Positions 13,268 through 24,325 of a stretch of DNA of 64,000 nt are shown here, piece after piece. The stretch spans positions 8,228,501 through 8,292,500 of the forward strand of contig CANTUQ010000037.1 of NCBI GenBank assembly GCA_947683425.1. The letters are read 5' to 3'. Made by a program: the position numbers and the translations under genes. The notes under the pieces were generated by a model that was given only the letters and a program-made list of their open reading frames with translations, searched no databases and was not told where the DNA came from. Origin of the DNA: Excoecaria cochinchinensis (Eukaryota; Streptophyta; Magnoliopsida; Malpighiales; Euphorbiaceae). Within the stretch, counting starts at the first letter, position 1; each line of letters starts with the position of its first letter.

Positions 13268-15369
13268 ATGGATCAAGGTGAGCAGTCTATTGAACAACCA
13301 ATCAATAACAAAGTAGTGAACAGTGTAGGGCACAAGTTGAATCACAAGTTCCTGTTGAATCAAGTCAAACTAATCCCATAAATAAAAGTGAAGAAACAAA
13401 TGCTAATTCCAAAAGCCGTTTGAAATCAGTTGTTTGGAATCATTTTAAGAGGCAAAAGATTGATGATAAGTGAAAAGTTATATGCAATTATTGTGAAAAG
13501 AAGTTAAGAGGGGATACAAAAAATGGGACTAAACATTTACATGATCATTTTGGATCATGTCCTTTAAGAAAAAAGTAGAGATATAAAACAAGCAATTTTG
13601 AAATCTAAGATAGATAATGAAGGGAGAGTCTCAATTGGGACATACACTTTTGATGAGGAGACTGCACGAAAAGACCTAGCAACTATGATTATTGTTCATA
13701 AGTATCCATTAGCAATGGTTGAACATAATATTTTAGAAAATTTGTTGGAACTATACAACCTATGTTCAAAAGAATTAGTAGACCTAAGGTGAGGAGAGAT
13801 ATATTGAAAATGTATGAACAAGAAAAAAAAAAGACTGAAGCTGGTTGGAAAAAATGATAGTCGATTTGCAATCATAATTGATATGTGGACGTCCAACAAT
13901 CAAAATAAAGGTTTTATGGCCATTACAGCACATTTTATTGATGTTTCGTGGACTTTACAAAGTCGAATTATTAGGTACGATTTTTATTTATTTTAATTAT
14001 AAATTTATAATATGTTGTTGCAAATTTATAATCGCAAATAGCATGAAATATTTTATTTTTTTTTTCTTATTAGGTTCATTTATGTGCGATGTCCATATAC
14101 AGCCGATATACTTTGTGATGTGCTATCTAATTGTCTAATGGATTGGAATTTAGATAGCAAGTTGTCTGCACTAGTTTTAGACAATTGTTCGACAAATGAT
14201 GCAATGTTTAATTGCATTTTGAGCAAATTGTCATCTAATAGTCTTTGGTTGGATGGACAATTGTTACATGTGCGTTGTAGTGCTCATATTTTGAATTTAA
14301 TTGTCAAAAATGGTTTAGACATTATTTCTGATTGCATTGAAAAGGTTCGGGACAGTGTTGCATTTTGGAGTGCTACTCCTAAAAGAAATGAAAGGTTTGA
14401 GAAAACAGTCCGTCAATTGAAAGTTCCTTGCACTAAAAAATTGATTTTAGATTGTAAGACTAGATGAAACTCTACTTTTTTGATGCTTGATGTGGCTATT
14501 TGTTACAAAGATGTGTTTACACGATTGAAACAAAAGGAGCCTTTATATAGATGTTTCCCTATGTATGAAGAGTGGGAAATGGCCAAAAAATTTGTGAGAA
14601 GTTGAAAATATTTTTTGATATCACTGAATTATTTTCTGGGACGAAATATCCTACTACCAATCTTTTTTTCCCAAAAATATGTGAGATTAAAATGGAATTG
14701 ATGCAGTGGCTTACTTGTGGATATCCTTATATTGAAACAATGGCTTCCAAAATGATTATGAAATTTGATAAATATTGGTATTGAATTCATGGTGTTATGA
14801 GTGTGGTGACAATTTTGGATCGTAGATACAAGATTAAATTTTTGGAGTGTTATTATCCTCTTTTTTATGGAGATGAAATTGCAGTAATAGAGGTTGAGAA
14901 CATTAAAAGGATTTGTTATGATTTGATTGATCAATATTCATCAAATTCAAAGTTAAGTGGAAGTGGTGGTGTATCTGAATCATCAAGAAGCAACTCTTTT
15001 CAATCATCAATGAGTTATAGTGTGGGGTCGACTTGTATGCGCAAATTTGAATTATTTGTTGCTTCTTCTGAGTTCCAAAGTGATAGTATGCGCACTGAAT
15101 TGGACTTTTATTTGGAAGAGAAATTATATCCACTTAAAGAAGATTTTGATGTGCTGGGTTGGTGGAAATTGGCCTTTAAGTATCCTACATTACAATCAAT
15201 TGCAAGAGATGTTTTGGCAATTCCAGTATCCACTGTGGCTTCTGAATCAGCTTTCAGTACAAGGGGAAGGTTTATAAGTCCTCATCGTAGTAGACTACAT
15301 CCTAACACGGTTAAAGCATTAATGTGTACACAAAATTGGATATTGTCTTCAAATAAAGGTATGTATTAA
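13268..15369 (+). pseudogene. Degraded hAT transposase
   Basis: Order of recognisable parts: start region at 13268; BED-type zinc finger near 13410-13560 (CNYCEKKLRGD, then H-H-C spacing); central catalytic-core segments, including a DMWTSNNQNKGF motif near 13880 and an HVRCSAHILNLIV motif near 14265; and a C-terminal dimerisation domain at about 15090-15340 (PVSTVASESAFSTRGR). Several in-frame stops and frameshifts break it, for example near 13472, 13790, 14464 and 14590. An intron is possible at about 13978-14074. Short acidic exons typical of the C-terminus may follow at about 15460-15524 and 15618-15641. The family is the plant hAT group related to RICESLEEPER/Ac. It would have moved elements with GGGG-rich ends but cannot be active as it stands. 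Confidence 0.85.
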
Positions 15370-16002
15370 TTGTTTATATAATTGTATTTAATGATTGACT
15401 TTGCTTTTCTAATTATAGTTCAAAATAATAACTTACAAATAATAATTCATACGTTTAGGTTCTTCTTCAATTGCTCATTCAGGGTGTTATACAATGCTTG
15501 AAGATACGGATGTAGATGACGAGGTAAATTGTAAATGCATTTTTCTAATATTATAATAATAATAACATTTGTCATAAAATGAAAGTAGAATTGAATTATT
15601 ATATTCTATGATATCAGGTGGCATGGTGGCGAGTGGAAGGTGAATTATTCAATTTACTTTCAATTTCAATTTCAATTTATATTTCATATATAACTAATTT
15701 GTTATATTTGATTAATTTATATTTCAGGTTAATATTCGTCTGTATGAAAATTGTCCAAGTGAAGTTATTAGCTGTTAATGAATGAATATTATTTTATAGT
15801 TTAAATTGTATGGTATGTTTATAAATATTTGAATTTGAATTGTATTAGATGTTTTTAATTTTAATTTATTAATTATTAAATTTTGCCAGGTAAATTTTAT
15901 AGAATTAATAGTTTGGCAAATTTATTTTAAATTTAAATTGAAATTGGTTTCGGGTCGGGAAATTTCCCATCGGGTGCGGGGATCCCCCCGTGATCATTCC
16001 TA

Positions 16003-17470
16003 GCCTATAGGTAATATTAGGGACCAAACGTCTTAATTTATAGGGATCAGATTAAATCTTTTCCCTATTAATATGGAGGAAATTGAGAACAAGGGACCAT
16101 GTTAGTATATTTTTAGTTTTTTACCTTATGTTTGGATAGGTGGAATCAGTTAAATGGAGAGAAAGTAAATAAAACTTACTCTACTTTCCTTTGCTTTATA
16201 TGTAAAATAGAAAAAATTTTCAGAGGAGCAAAAGAAATTGATTTTTCCAAATTTTTCTTTATGCTCCAAAATATTTCCATCCGATTTGGGGGAAAAGAAG
16301 GGTAAATGGAAGAGGAAAAGGGTTGAATGGTATTACATGTCAGAATTGCCCATTCCTTCATTGCATAATAAGCTGATAATCTCTTAGCCGTCCCTCATTG
16401 AACCTCCTGTGCTTCTTCCCGTAGATTCAGGTTTTGGGATAAATTTATTAATCTTTCAATGCTTGCTTTTTTTTTTCTTTTTTTTTTTCCTTCTGTCACT
16501 TACATACGGCATTGAGCTTGCATTCGTTTTTTTTTTTTTTTTAATTTTAAATTGTTTTATTGTTTTTTTTACTCTAGATGTATCTGTCTTTATTGCTTTA
16601 TTTTTTTTTTATGTTATGAGTTTGAATTGGATCTGCAATTACATATTATTTATAATGATAAAAGTACGATGTTTGAAATACTAGTATTGGTTTCAATATA
16701 AGGATATAAATGTCAAAATAGCATCTACTATTAAGAAGAAAATCTAATTCACTCTATATTTATTTTAGGTTATCCAAACAATGAAAAGGAAAATCGAGGG
16801 GAATGAAATTTACACTACTCCCATTTTCTCTCATTTTCTCTCATTAAAATAAATTCAATCTACTACCATCCAAATAAAGCATTAGGGACAAGAAATTTAG
16901 GAAATTTACCATGTCACTAAAATACGGTCCCTAAAAAGTGGGACAAAGATTAGAATAATGTGTTTTGGGAAAATATTTATAAAATTGGTGTGTTTTCAAA
17001 ATTAATTCCAGGATTGAGATGTTTTGTTCAATGCCACAAGAGAGACATGTGGCGTTGGGGCAAACTTTAATCCTGGCCCATCTCGGGCTTCGAATGTCGC
17101 AGTTGTCAGTTGTAACATCAGACTTCTGATGCTGCAGCTAACAACTGAGGCATCAAGGGACAATCCTCCAAGAAAGGCCAGTGTCAAACTAGTAATTTTA
17201 AAACAGCAAAATTGCAATAGTGTTGGCAAGATGAGTTGAAGACTAACCAATTGCGTGAGATGCTAGAGCAATCTCTTTGCTAGACCCTTTTTTGATACAA
17301 TTAAGGCATTGATGTAATAAAGTAGCAAATTTGAAACAAAAAAATATAAAGCAATAATTAACTGATAAGTTAGTATAATGTCGAATACACATAGTAAAAA
17401 TAAAGAGGACCGTATAAATGAAGTTGATGTTAGATGGTTCACTAATGAGTTATTAGAAAACAACTAAGAT
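16003..17470. other. Intergenic repeats, no gene
   Basis: No gene is seen. About 16125-16885 has loosely inverted ends: TTATGTTTGGATAGG on the left and CCATCCAAATAAAGC on the right. This suggests a decayed foldback or MITE element. About 16934-17030 (GGGACAAAGATTAGAATAAT onward) recurs inverted at about 24480-24575, so it belongs to a dispersed repeat family. Long T runs at 16468-16620 are low complexity. Confidence 0.35.
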
Positions 17471-18323
17471 TAGGGGTGTGCAAAACCCGAACCGACCAGA
17501 ACAATCCGAATAATCCGACTCGGACTAGTTGTTCAGGTAGAGTTGTTCGGATAGTTCGGTTCGGCTTGGGTGTTAGAAATCTTGAAACTTCCGGTTCGAG
17601 TCGGGTCGGGTTAAAACCTTAAAAATCCGAACCCGACCTTTAAAATCCGAACCCGACCGAAATACTATATAAACCTTTTTTTTTTCCAGTTACCCACCCA
17701 TTCCTCCTCTGTCTCTCTTTCTCTACCTTTCTTTCCCTCTCTCTCTCCTTCTTCTTCTTCCTCCTCCTCCTCTTCCTTTTGCCACCGCCGGTCACTTGCC
17801 AGCCAAAAAAATGAGTCCCAATCTCTTCCGAGCGTTCTCTTCCGAAGCAAGATCTCTTTAGAAACGATTAGGCCAGTCTCGATCTATTCCGACGATCTCT
17901 TCTGAAGCAAGGCCAGTCCCGATCTCGCGGTGATCTCTTCTGAAGCAGATCCATATCTGGGTTTCTGTGTGTGTGTGTGTGTGCTTTTTTTTTTTATTTG
18001 TGCCTAAGGAGTAAGGACCCAGATCTAGATCTTTTTTTTTGGTGGTGTTTTTTAATATCTGCATGTTGGTTAGAGTTTTGATATGATGAAACTATTATTT
18101 GTTGGATTTTCTTGGTTGAATTTGTATGATAAAGCAAATGTGGGTGTTTTTGGCTTCTGTTCTTTTATAATTGTCGGGTTAATTGAGCAATTCAGTTCGG
18201 GGCCCGAAAAATTTCGGGTATTTCGGTTTGAGACCCTACTATAAATTAGGGTCGGTTCATGTGGTGGTTTTGGCTAAAGCTTGGGGCTCGAGTTGACATG
18301 AACTCGACCGATACATACCCCTA
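17471..18323. mobile_element. Complete non-autonomous hAT element (853 bp)
   Basis: The left end is TAGGGGTGTGCAAAA and the right end is CGATACATACCCCTA. It is flanked by a perfect 8-bp target duplication, ACTAAGAT, at 17463-17470 and 18324-18331. Both ends carry repeated CCGAACC/GGTTCGG-type subterminal motifs. The interior has a TATA-like CTATATAAA at about 17665 followed by a long CT-rich stretch and GCCACCGCCGG. There is no transposase. An 8-bp duplication with TAGGG-type ends is characteristic of hAT elements. Confidence 0.9.
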
Positions 18324-18680
18324 ACTAAGATAATCACAGGCATCATGAATTATGCCTCATGTAAGCATAAGATTCACACACACAAAACCAAAAAAAAAAA
18401 AAAAAGAAAAAGAAAAAGAAAGGGAGTACAGCAATTTCTTACTTTTTTTTCTACAAACTCATGCTATAAATTTCTATTGAAAGCCTCGATAATTGCTGCC
18501 AAAGCTTTCTCTATTGTTGAACCCCTATATCCATAAATCCAAGCACCATTAACTGATGCCGCAACACGAAGCTGTGGGACAAAGATATAATTAGGGTTTT
18601 TTGAAAAAATATTTTCGAAAGTATGGTGGTTTTAAAAATTTCACCCACAAGTTGGGTGAAATTTTTTTTATTGATGCCGC

Positions 18681-18715
<35 letters not shown>
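18324..18715. other. Host flank of pararetrovirus copy B, ending in (TA)n
   Basis: No gene. A repeat segment at about 18572-18640 (GGGACAAAGATATAATTAGG onward) recurs in inverted orientation at about 24330-24405, on the far side of the viral copy. A (TA)n tract fills 18684-18715 immediately before the presumed viral boundary. The two inverted segments look like arms of one host repeat that has been split by the viral insertion. Confidence 0.5.
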
Positions 18716-18718
<3 letters not shown>

Positions 18719-19440
18719 GTGCAGGCAGCATCTTTACCTACTGCCGCTGTGCACCCTTTTTAAAAAAAACTAAATAATAATTTAATAATAATATAATAAA
18801 TAATATTATTATATTAATATTATTTATTATAATAAAATGAAATTATAATAGAGATAAAATAAAGTAGGAAATACATTTATTAAATATAATAATATAATTA
18901 TAATAGAGTAATATTTAAATAATATACGAAACGAAACTCTATTTTTTAATTGTCCAACTATAAATTATACAAGAATATTAGGATTTTCATAAGATTTTGA
19001 TATTTTTCTTGTATTTTTATTTGTTATGTGTTTTTGTTTTTTCTTTTTTTCTATATATAATAAATTTAGATGGATATATAAGTTATTTTTATTTTCGTTA
19101 TTTTTATTTTTTTAAAATTTTATAATTTTTAGTTCAATAAACGGAGATTCAAAATTATTAATCTTATATTAAATGGTTTATATGGTATAAACTTAATTTA
19201 TACATGTATCCAATTTAAGTTTAATAAAATAATTTTAAAATATTTTTTACAAAAAAAAATTTAATTGTGTGAGCCAAAAACTCAACATTGCTATTATAAG
19301 AATTTCAAAACTTTATGGAAACCCTAATATTTTTGCAAAATTTATAACTAGCATGGATTTGATTTATAGAATCGGTTACTATTTCGCAATCGTGCAAAAG
19401 AAATAAAAATAACTAGGGGGGCCCATAACCCACATGTCCA
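18716..19440 (+). other. AT-rich leader upstream of viral primer site
   Basis: No gene. It opens with an imperfect hairpin at 18716-18762 (AAGGGTGCA on the left arm, TGTGCACCCTT on the right arm). AT-rich sequence follows to about 19410, and a GGGGGGCCC patch lies just before the primer site. It is probably the viral intergenic region, but a promoter cannot be pinned down. Confidence 0.4.
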
Positions 19441-19452
19441 TGGTATCAGAGC
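19441..19452 (+). other. Primer-binding site complementary to initiator tRNA-Met
   Basis: TGGTATCAGAGC matches the standard primer-binding site of caulimovirids, complementary to the 3' end of tRNA-Met. It lies 214 bp before the movement-protein ATG. It sets the orientation and the origin of minus-strand synthesis for this copy. Confidence 0.9.
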
Positions 19453-19666
19453 CTAGGGGGGAAGAGTTTATATGAGACTAATTGTTTATAATTTGGTAAA
19501 TTTAATTTTATTTTGAAAAACTAAACTATTATCTGGGTAAGATTAGAGGTGAGGCAGTAAGTCCCGTTTTAGCCGACGAATAGGCGTTGAGGGCAGTAAG
19601 GTTCCAGGACCTAGTTATCCAGGTAAGAAGATACATTTTTCAAAATTAAATTAAATTTTTAAAATT

Positions 19667-20743
19667 ATGGATAATTTATTTTGCAGATCCACTTCTTTTG
19701 CAAGCTCTCTTGCTTCTGGTTCCTCGGAATCAAATTTCAAACATCCAACCAATAGTGAAGAAATCACTATTGAGGATTTTAAAAAATCTTTAAACAACTG
19801 GGAAATTCCAAAAATCAAAAAAGATCAAGTTTATAAAACTGGTCTGTTCCAAAATATTTTCAAAACTGACTATGTCATCAAAATGGAAGAAAGGGATGTT
19901 CAAATCTCAAAACCTTTTGAAACCATTCAACTTCTTTCTCAAAAAACTTTACAAAAACATCTAGACAGAAAATATGGTTACATACACATAGGACTTGTCC
20001 AGGTGGGAATCAAACCATTAACAAAAGATGGCCTAAACACTTCAATTCTTTGCGTTTTGAGGGATGCCAGACACATAAATTTTCAAGACTCCATGATAGC
20101 ATCAGTAGAATCGAGTCTTTGCCAAGGCCCAATCTCTTTTGAATGCTATCCAGATATTTCTTTATCTCTTAGAGATAAAAACATTTTAAAATCCTTGATT
20201 TTGAAAATCAAAACTCATAATTACAAAATGCTGGAAGGTTCAATTCCAGTAGCAATTATGTTTAAAATCCATTACAAGGCAATGGTTTCAGCTTTTACTG
20301 CAACAAAAAATGTTGATTCCAAAAAGGGTGAAACCCTATTTTTACAAACAGATCTGTCTAGATCTAATACTGTCATTCCAAAATCTATCCTTTGGAAGGA
20401 TATAAGTCTTCCCAAAGAATGGATCTTGGAAGGAATTTCAAAACCAAAATCTCCTGAACAGGCAAAACCAAATACCCAATTAAGGGAAATTACCCAGTAC
20501 AATGACGGAAAGGTAAAAATAAGTTTCAGTAGAGCTTCCAGTCATCGATATTCAGATACTGGTTCTTCCACGAGTACTTTGGATTTGGAAAAAATTTCAA
20601 AACTCCCTTCAGTTATTCATCTGCCTGATAGGATGGAGAATTTTCAAAACCCAAGATTTTCTTGTTCAAGCATTCCAAGTGCTTCTTTTCAAAACGTGGA
20701 TTATTCTTCAAATGTACCACACCAGGTCTATACTAGACCATAG
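19667..20743 (+). pseudogene. Caulimovirid movement protein (N-terminal part of ORF1)
   Basis: An open frame of 358 codons starts at ATG 19667. Family resemblance is to the 30K-type movement proteins of Caulimoviridae: a conserved core near residues 100-215 contains the GYIHIGLVQVGIKPL segment and an aspartate-bearing LRDARHINFQDS segment. The 30K proteins bind nucleic acid and enlarge plasmodesmata so virus can pass between cells. The frame ends at a TAG (20741-20743), but the same frame continues into the linker and coat protein. A second stop, TGA, occurs near 20907, where copy A has TGG. The TAG is therefore probably a decay mutation and not the natural end. It is non-functional as integrated. 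Confidence 0.82.
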
Positions 20744-21109
20744 GTATGTGATGAAGATCAACATAATTCACCTCCAACTTCACCATCTTTTTCTGCGGTA
20801 ACTGAAAATGTTATCAATGAACTCAATGTTTTAGAAAGAGAATTTGAAGTTGACAAAAAATTCTTGCATCAGGATTTCTATTCTTCAAAAAATTCAGAAA
20901 AAAGAAATTGATTTTTCAAAAATTTTCTGGATAAAAGAAAAGAAATTCAAAATGAGTTTTATGACTTTGTCATACAAAACAAAGCTCATGTTTTATTCTT
21001 TGATTGGTTTGAAATTTATGTATCTCAAAACAAGATTTCATACCCATTCAAATCAAACACCAAATCTGTCAACCCTGTTACTACTAGGAATAAGGTTACA
21101 GAATGGGAA
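20744..21109 (+). pseudogene. MP-CP linker of viral ORF1
   Basis: This lies in the same frame as the movement and coat proteins, between TAG 20741 and the start codon-like ATG at 21110. It is acidic and Ser/Asn-rich, with a TGA near 20907. Copy A aligns to it from 20826 onward (window position 1). No domain is recognised; it probably forms the start of the coat-protein region. Confidence 0.6.
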
Positions 21110-23020
21110 ATGGTAGATGGAAAAAGAACACAATCTGAACATCCACCTTTGAGAAAAATCAAAATTGCACTTCTAGAAACCACTATAGATGCTGCACCTT
21201 ACAAAACTCCCAGTGGTGATTCAAACAAGGATATTAAAAATATTCTTCAACAAAACAATTTTACAAACACTCATCTTAGTACGATTGCCAAACAGTTAAC
21301 TAGGATAGAGGAAACCCAAAAAACCACCACTGTCATTTCCCAGGTTGAATCGACAGCTTCAAAACTGAAAAGTTCAGTTTTCAAACCTTTTCAGGTCTCC
21401 AAAACAAGTCAAAAACTGTTTAGGGAAGGTAAATCAGAATTTACTGAAACTCTTAAAACCCAACTTAGTAGGATAGAGAATACCTCTACGTCTACACTAG
21501 AAGTTGTAAGAGACACCCCTGACCGTAGCAAAGCTGTTAGTGCTTTAGATCAGGTATCTGACTCTGAAGATACACAGCCAAACCAAAAGGAGGAATTGTT
21601 CAAGCTTGTTTGGCAAAGAGGTCAACCTTTGACCATGACCACAGCACCAGACCTAGGCATAGAAAATAGACCAAACATTCTGTCCCAGTCTAAGTTCAAT
21701 GCCTCTACTGTCTATGAATGGAACAGAGATGGTATGTCTGAATATAACATTCTTAGTCTTCTACAACAAATGACTATGGCCTCCAACGCTTACAAAACCC
21801 AAACTGGTACACCTGATAGAGCAATTGCTGAACTTCTAATTGCAGGATTTTCAGGACAACTAAAAGGATGGTGGGATTATCATCTCACTGCCCAACAGCA
21901 GTTAGAAATATTAGGTGCAATCCAAACCACTGAGGATGGAACGCCCATTCTCGATGAGATAGGTAACCCCATACCTGATGTTGTAGCAACCCTAATCCAC
22001 ACGATTAGTCTACACTTCATAGGTGACCCTTCTCACTTAAAGGACAAAAACGCAGAATTACTTTCAAACCCTAGGTGTAAAAAGCTTTCTGATTTTCAAA
22101 ATTACAAAACCACTTTCTTAACCAGGGTGATGCTAAGGGAAGATTCCAATAAACCATTTTGGAAAGAAAAATTCCTTGCTGGCCTTCCTACCCTTCTAGG
22201 AGAAAGAGTTCGTAATAAAATCAAAGAAGCTTTTGGAATTAACCAAATTCCTTATAACTATTTAACTTATGGGAAATTAGTTAGTTTCACACAAAAAGAA
22301 GGTTTAAAAATCTGCCAGGATTTAAAACTTCAAAAACGTTTTAAATGGGAGATGAAGAAAACTAGGCAAGAACTAGGATCATTTTGTAAACAGTTCGAAG
22401 TCTCCACAGAAGGTCAAACAAAAACTTGTGGAGGTTCCTGTTCTAAATCCTACAAAAAGCCTCATAAACGATTTTCTTCAAAACCTAACAAACAAGAATT
22501 TTATAAAAGATCCAAGCCACAAAAACATTATAAGAAAGGATCTTTTAAAAAACCCTTCAAACCAGCTTTAAAACAAGTCACTTGTTTTAAGTGTGGCAAA
22601 CCTGGCCATACTTCAAAATATTGTAGGCTTAACAAAAAACTTCATGAGTTGCAAGTTGAGGAAGAAATAATACAAAAAATTGAAGCCATCCTCCTTGAAA
22701 CATCTGAAACTGATTCTCAAACAGAATCATCTGAGACAGAAGATTCTTTTCAAAATGATGAAGTTGCTACCCTTGATTCCTCCAGTAGTGAGTCGGGTAG
22801 TAGTTTCAAATCTTTAAATGTTTTGGCAAAATATCAAGAATTAATTCTTGATATCATCAAACAAGTGGAAGATTCAAAACTCCAAAAGCATATCATTGAA
22901 AAACTTTTGAAGTCTTTTGAACCAAAATCTCCAAAACCTTCCACTTCCAAACTTATTCCAAACAGTACTTATGATCTCACTAAAATCTTAAGTACTAAAT
23001 CAAAAGAAAACCTCCTGTGA
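21110..23020 (+). pseudogene. Caulimovirid coat protein region with CCHC zinc knuckle
   Basis: There are 636 codons without a stop, in the MP frame. The first 170 residues are polar with Ser/Thr stretches. The central part (about residues 190-430) has the caulimovirid capsid core, including the FSGQLKGWWDYHL segment. It is followed by a Lys-rich stretch and a zinc knuckle, CFKCGKPGHTSKYC, at about 22578-22619, then an acidic Ser-rich tail. The coat protein packages the viral DNA; the basic region and knuckle bind nucleic acid. The frame ends in TGA at 23018-23020, overlapping the next ORF. That the frame is open over 1.9 kb while copy A is full of stops points to a younger insertion. It is flanked by decayed MP and RT parts, so no virus can come from it directly. 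Confidence 0.85.
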
Positions 23021-24300
23021 CAATTCAATCGCTTCAAGAAGAAATTAAAATTGTCAAACAAGAGCTAAAAACTCTTAAAGAAAAACAGGAGAAAGATTCA
23101 AACCTTCTTCATGGTCTTTTATCACAAGACTCTAGCACTGATAATAATGAAAATGAAGAAAAGGAAGAAAACGAAACTGCTAATCTAGACTTAGAAAATG
23201 AAATTCAAAGTTTAGAAAACGCTCCAAATGATTTCTTGTTTATTTTAAGAGAAATAACCACGAGAAAATATTTGGTAAAAGTTTCCCTTGTTTTTTCAAA
23301 TAATTTCAAAATTGATACAGTTGCTCTTTTTGATACAGGAGCAGATTTAAATTGTTTAAAAAGCTGTATCGTCCCAAAAAGATTTTTTGAAAAAACTTCT
23401 GAAAAACTTGTCGCAGCTAACAACTCCGACATGGGAATTAAATTTAAAATAGAAGCTTCCATCCAGAATGGTAGCATCTTTATCAAAACTCCATTTGTTT
23501 TACTCGAAAATATCAGTCATACTGTCATTCTATGGACTCCATTTATCAATATGATTACTCCCTATTCTGTCACATATGATGGTATTTCTTTTAAAAAAAA
23601 TAGAGAAAAAATTGTTTTCCCTTTTGTTGAAAAACCCAGAACGAGAAATTTGAACCTTTTAAAAGCTTGTTCTGTTTACAAAAGTGAATTGAATTGTATG
23701 ATTCAAGGAAAACAAAAATATTTACAATTTCTCAAACAAGATGTTTCCTTTTTCAAAATCCAAAAAGGATTGCAAAATGATTTGGTAAAACAAAGAATTT
23801 CTGATTTTCAAAAAATGATTAAAAATGAAATTTGTTCAGATTTACCAAATGCTTTCTGGAACAGAAAACAACATATGGTTGATTTACCATATGAAAATGA
23901 GTTTTCAGAAAAACAAATTCCAACAAAAGCTAAACCAATCCAAATGAATCATGAACTCGAAGAACATTGCAAAAAAGAGATCCATGATTTAAAACAAAAA
24001 GGTTTAATCACAGAATCCAGATCTCCCTGGAGCTGTGCAGCTTTTTATGTTAACAAAAACTCTGAAATTGAAAGAGGCACGCCTAGGCTTATAATTAATT
24101 ACAAACCATTAAACAAGGCTTTAAAATGGATTCGGTACCCGATTCCCAACAAAAAAGATCTTTTGCAAAAACTGCATTCTGCATTTGTTTTCTCAAAATT
24201 TGATATGAAATAAGGTTTTTGGCAAATTCAGATTGAACCAAAAGATCGTTACAAAACTGCTTTTACTGTTCTATTTGGACAGTATGAGTGGACGGTTATA
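23017..24300 (+). pseudogene. Caulimovirid protease-reverse transcriptase, truncated
   Basis: The frame starts at 23017, where the four-base overlap with the coat ORF now reads GTGA; an ATGA overlap is usual in this family, so the start codon is probably mutated. Coiled-coil-like Lys/Glu residues come first. An aspartic protease with the active-site motif LFDTGADLNCL follows at about 23327. The RT fingers region, with SPWSCAAFYV and RLIINYKPLNK, begins near 24025. An in-frame TAA at 24211 breaks the frame inside the conserved FDMK-GFWQI segment. The reading then continues to 24300, where it ends in (TA)n. The palm YxDD motif, connection and RNase H are absent. Confidence 0.85.
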
Positions 24301-24325
24301 TACGTATATATATATATATATATAT
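24299..24325. repeat. (TA)n tract at the right border of viral copy B
   Basis: A run of TA dinucleotides directly follows the truncated RT. It mirrors the (TA)n tract at 18684-18715 on the left. Inverted host repeat arms lie outside both tracts. Confidence 0.85.

Larger units (their letters stand above)
10887..16002 (+). mobile_element. hAT element with degraded transposase and captured LRR-kinase fragment
   Basis: The left end reads TGTTCACGATTCCCCG (from 10888). The right end reads CGTGATCATTCCTA (to 16002), whose reverse complement TAGGAATGATCACG matches the intact left end of the related element at 62824 (TAGGGATGTTCACGG). GCCTATAG follows the right end at 16003-16010 and GCCTAT precedes the left end at 10883, so an 8-bp target duplication is likely, with a small deletion at the left border. 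The ends are rich in GGGG/CCCC clusters. A TATA-like TATAAATA (about 11021) and a CT/GC-rich leader follow the left end. Inside are a PEPR-like gene fragment and a broken hAT transposase. Confidence 0.75.
18716..24300 (+). mobile_element. Endogenous caulimovirid (pararetrovirus) copy B, truncated in RT
   Basis: Order: AT-rich leader, tRNA-Met primer site (19441), movement protein, coat protein with CCHC knuckle, protease, and the first part of reverse transcriptase. This is a pararetroviral gene order with MP ahead of CP. MP and CP lie in one frame (19667-23020), interrupted by two in-frame stops near 20741 and 20907. PR-RT is a separate frame that overlaps by four bases. The copy stops inside RT at a (TA)n tract, so the catalytic YxDD region and RNase H are lost. 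There are no LTRs or integrase. The left viral limit is approximate; a hairpin (18716-18762) may be viral or host. The genus is not assigned. Split MP-CP and PR-RT frames differ from the single polyprotein of petuviruses and florendoviruses. Confidence 0.85.

Noticed and set aside
16409..16684. Phe-rich ORF suggesting a membrane protein
   Set aside because: Poly-T low-complexity sequence without domain or conservation signal.
16125..16885. Complete MITE
   Set aside because: Ends are only loosely inverted and no target duplication could be shown, so it is mentioned but not called.
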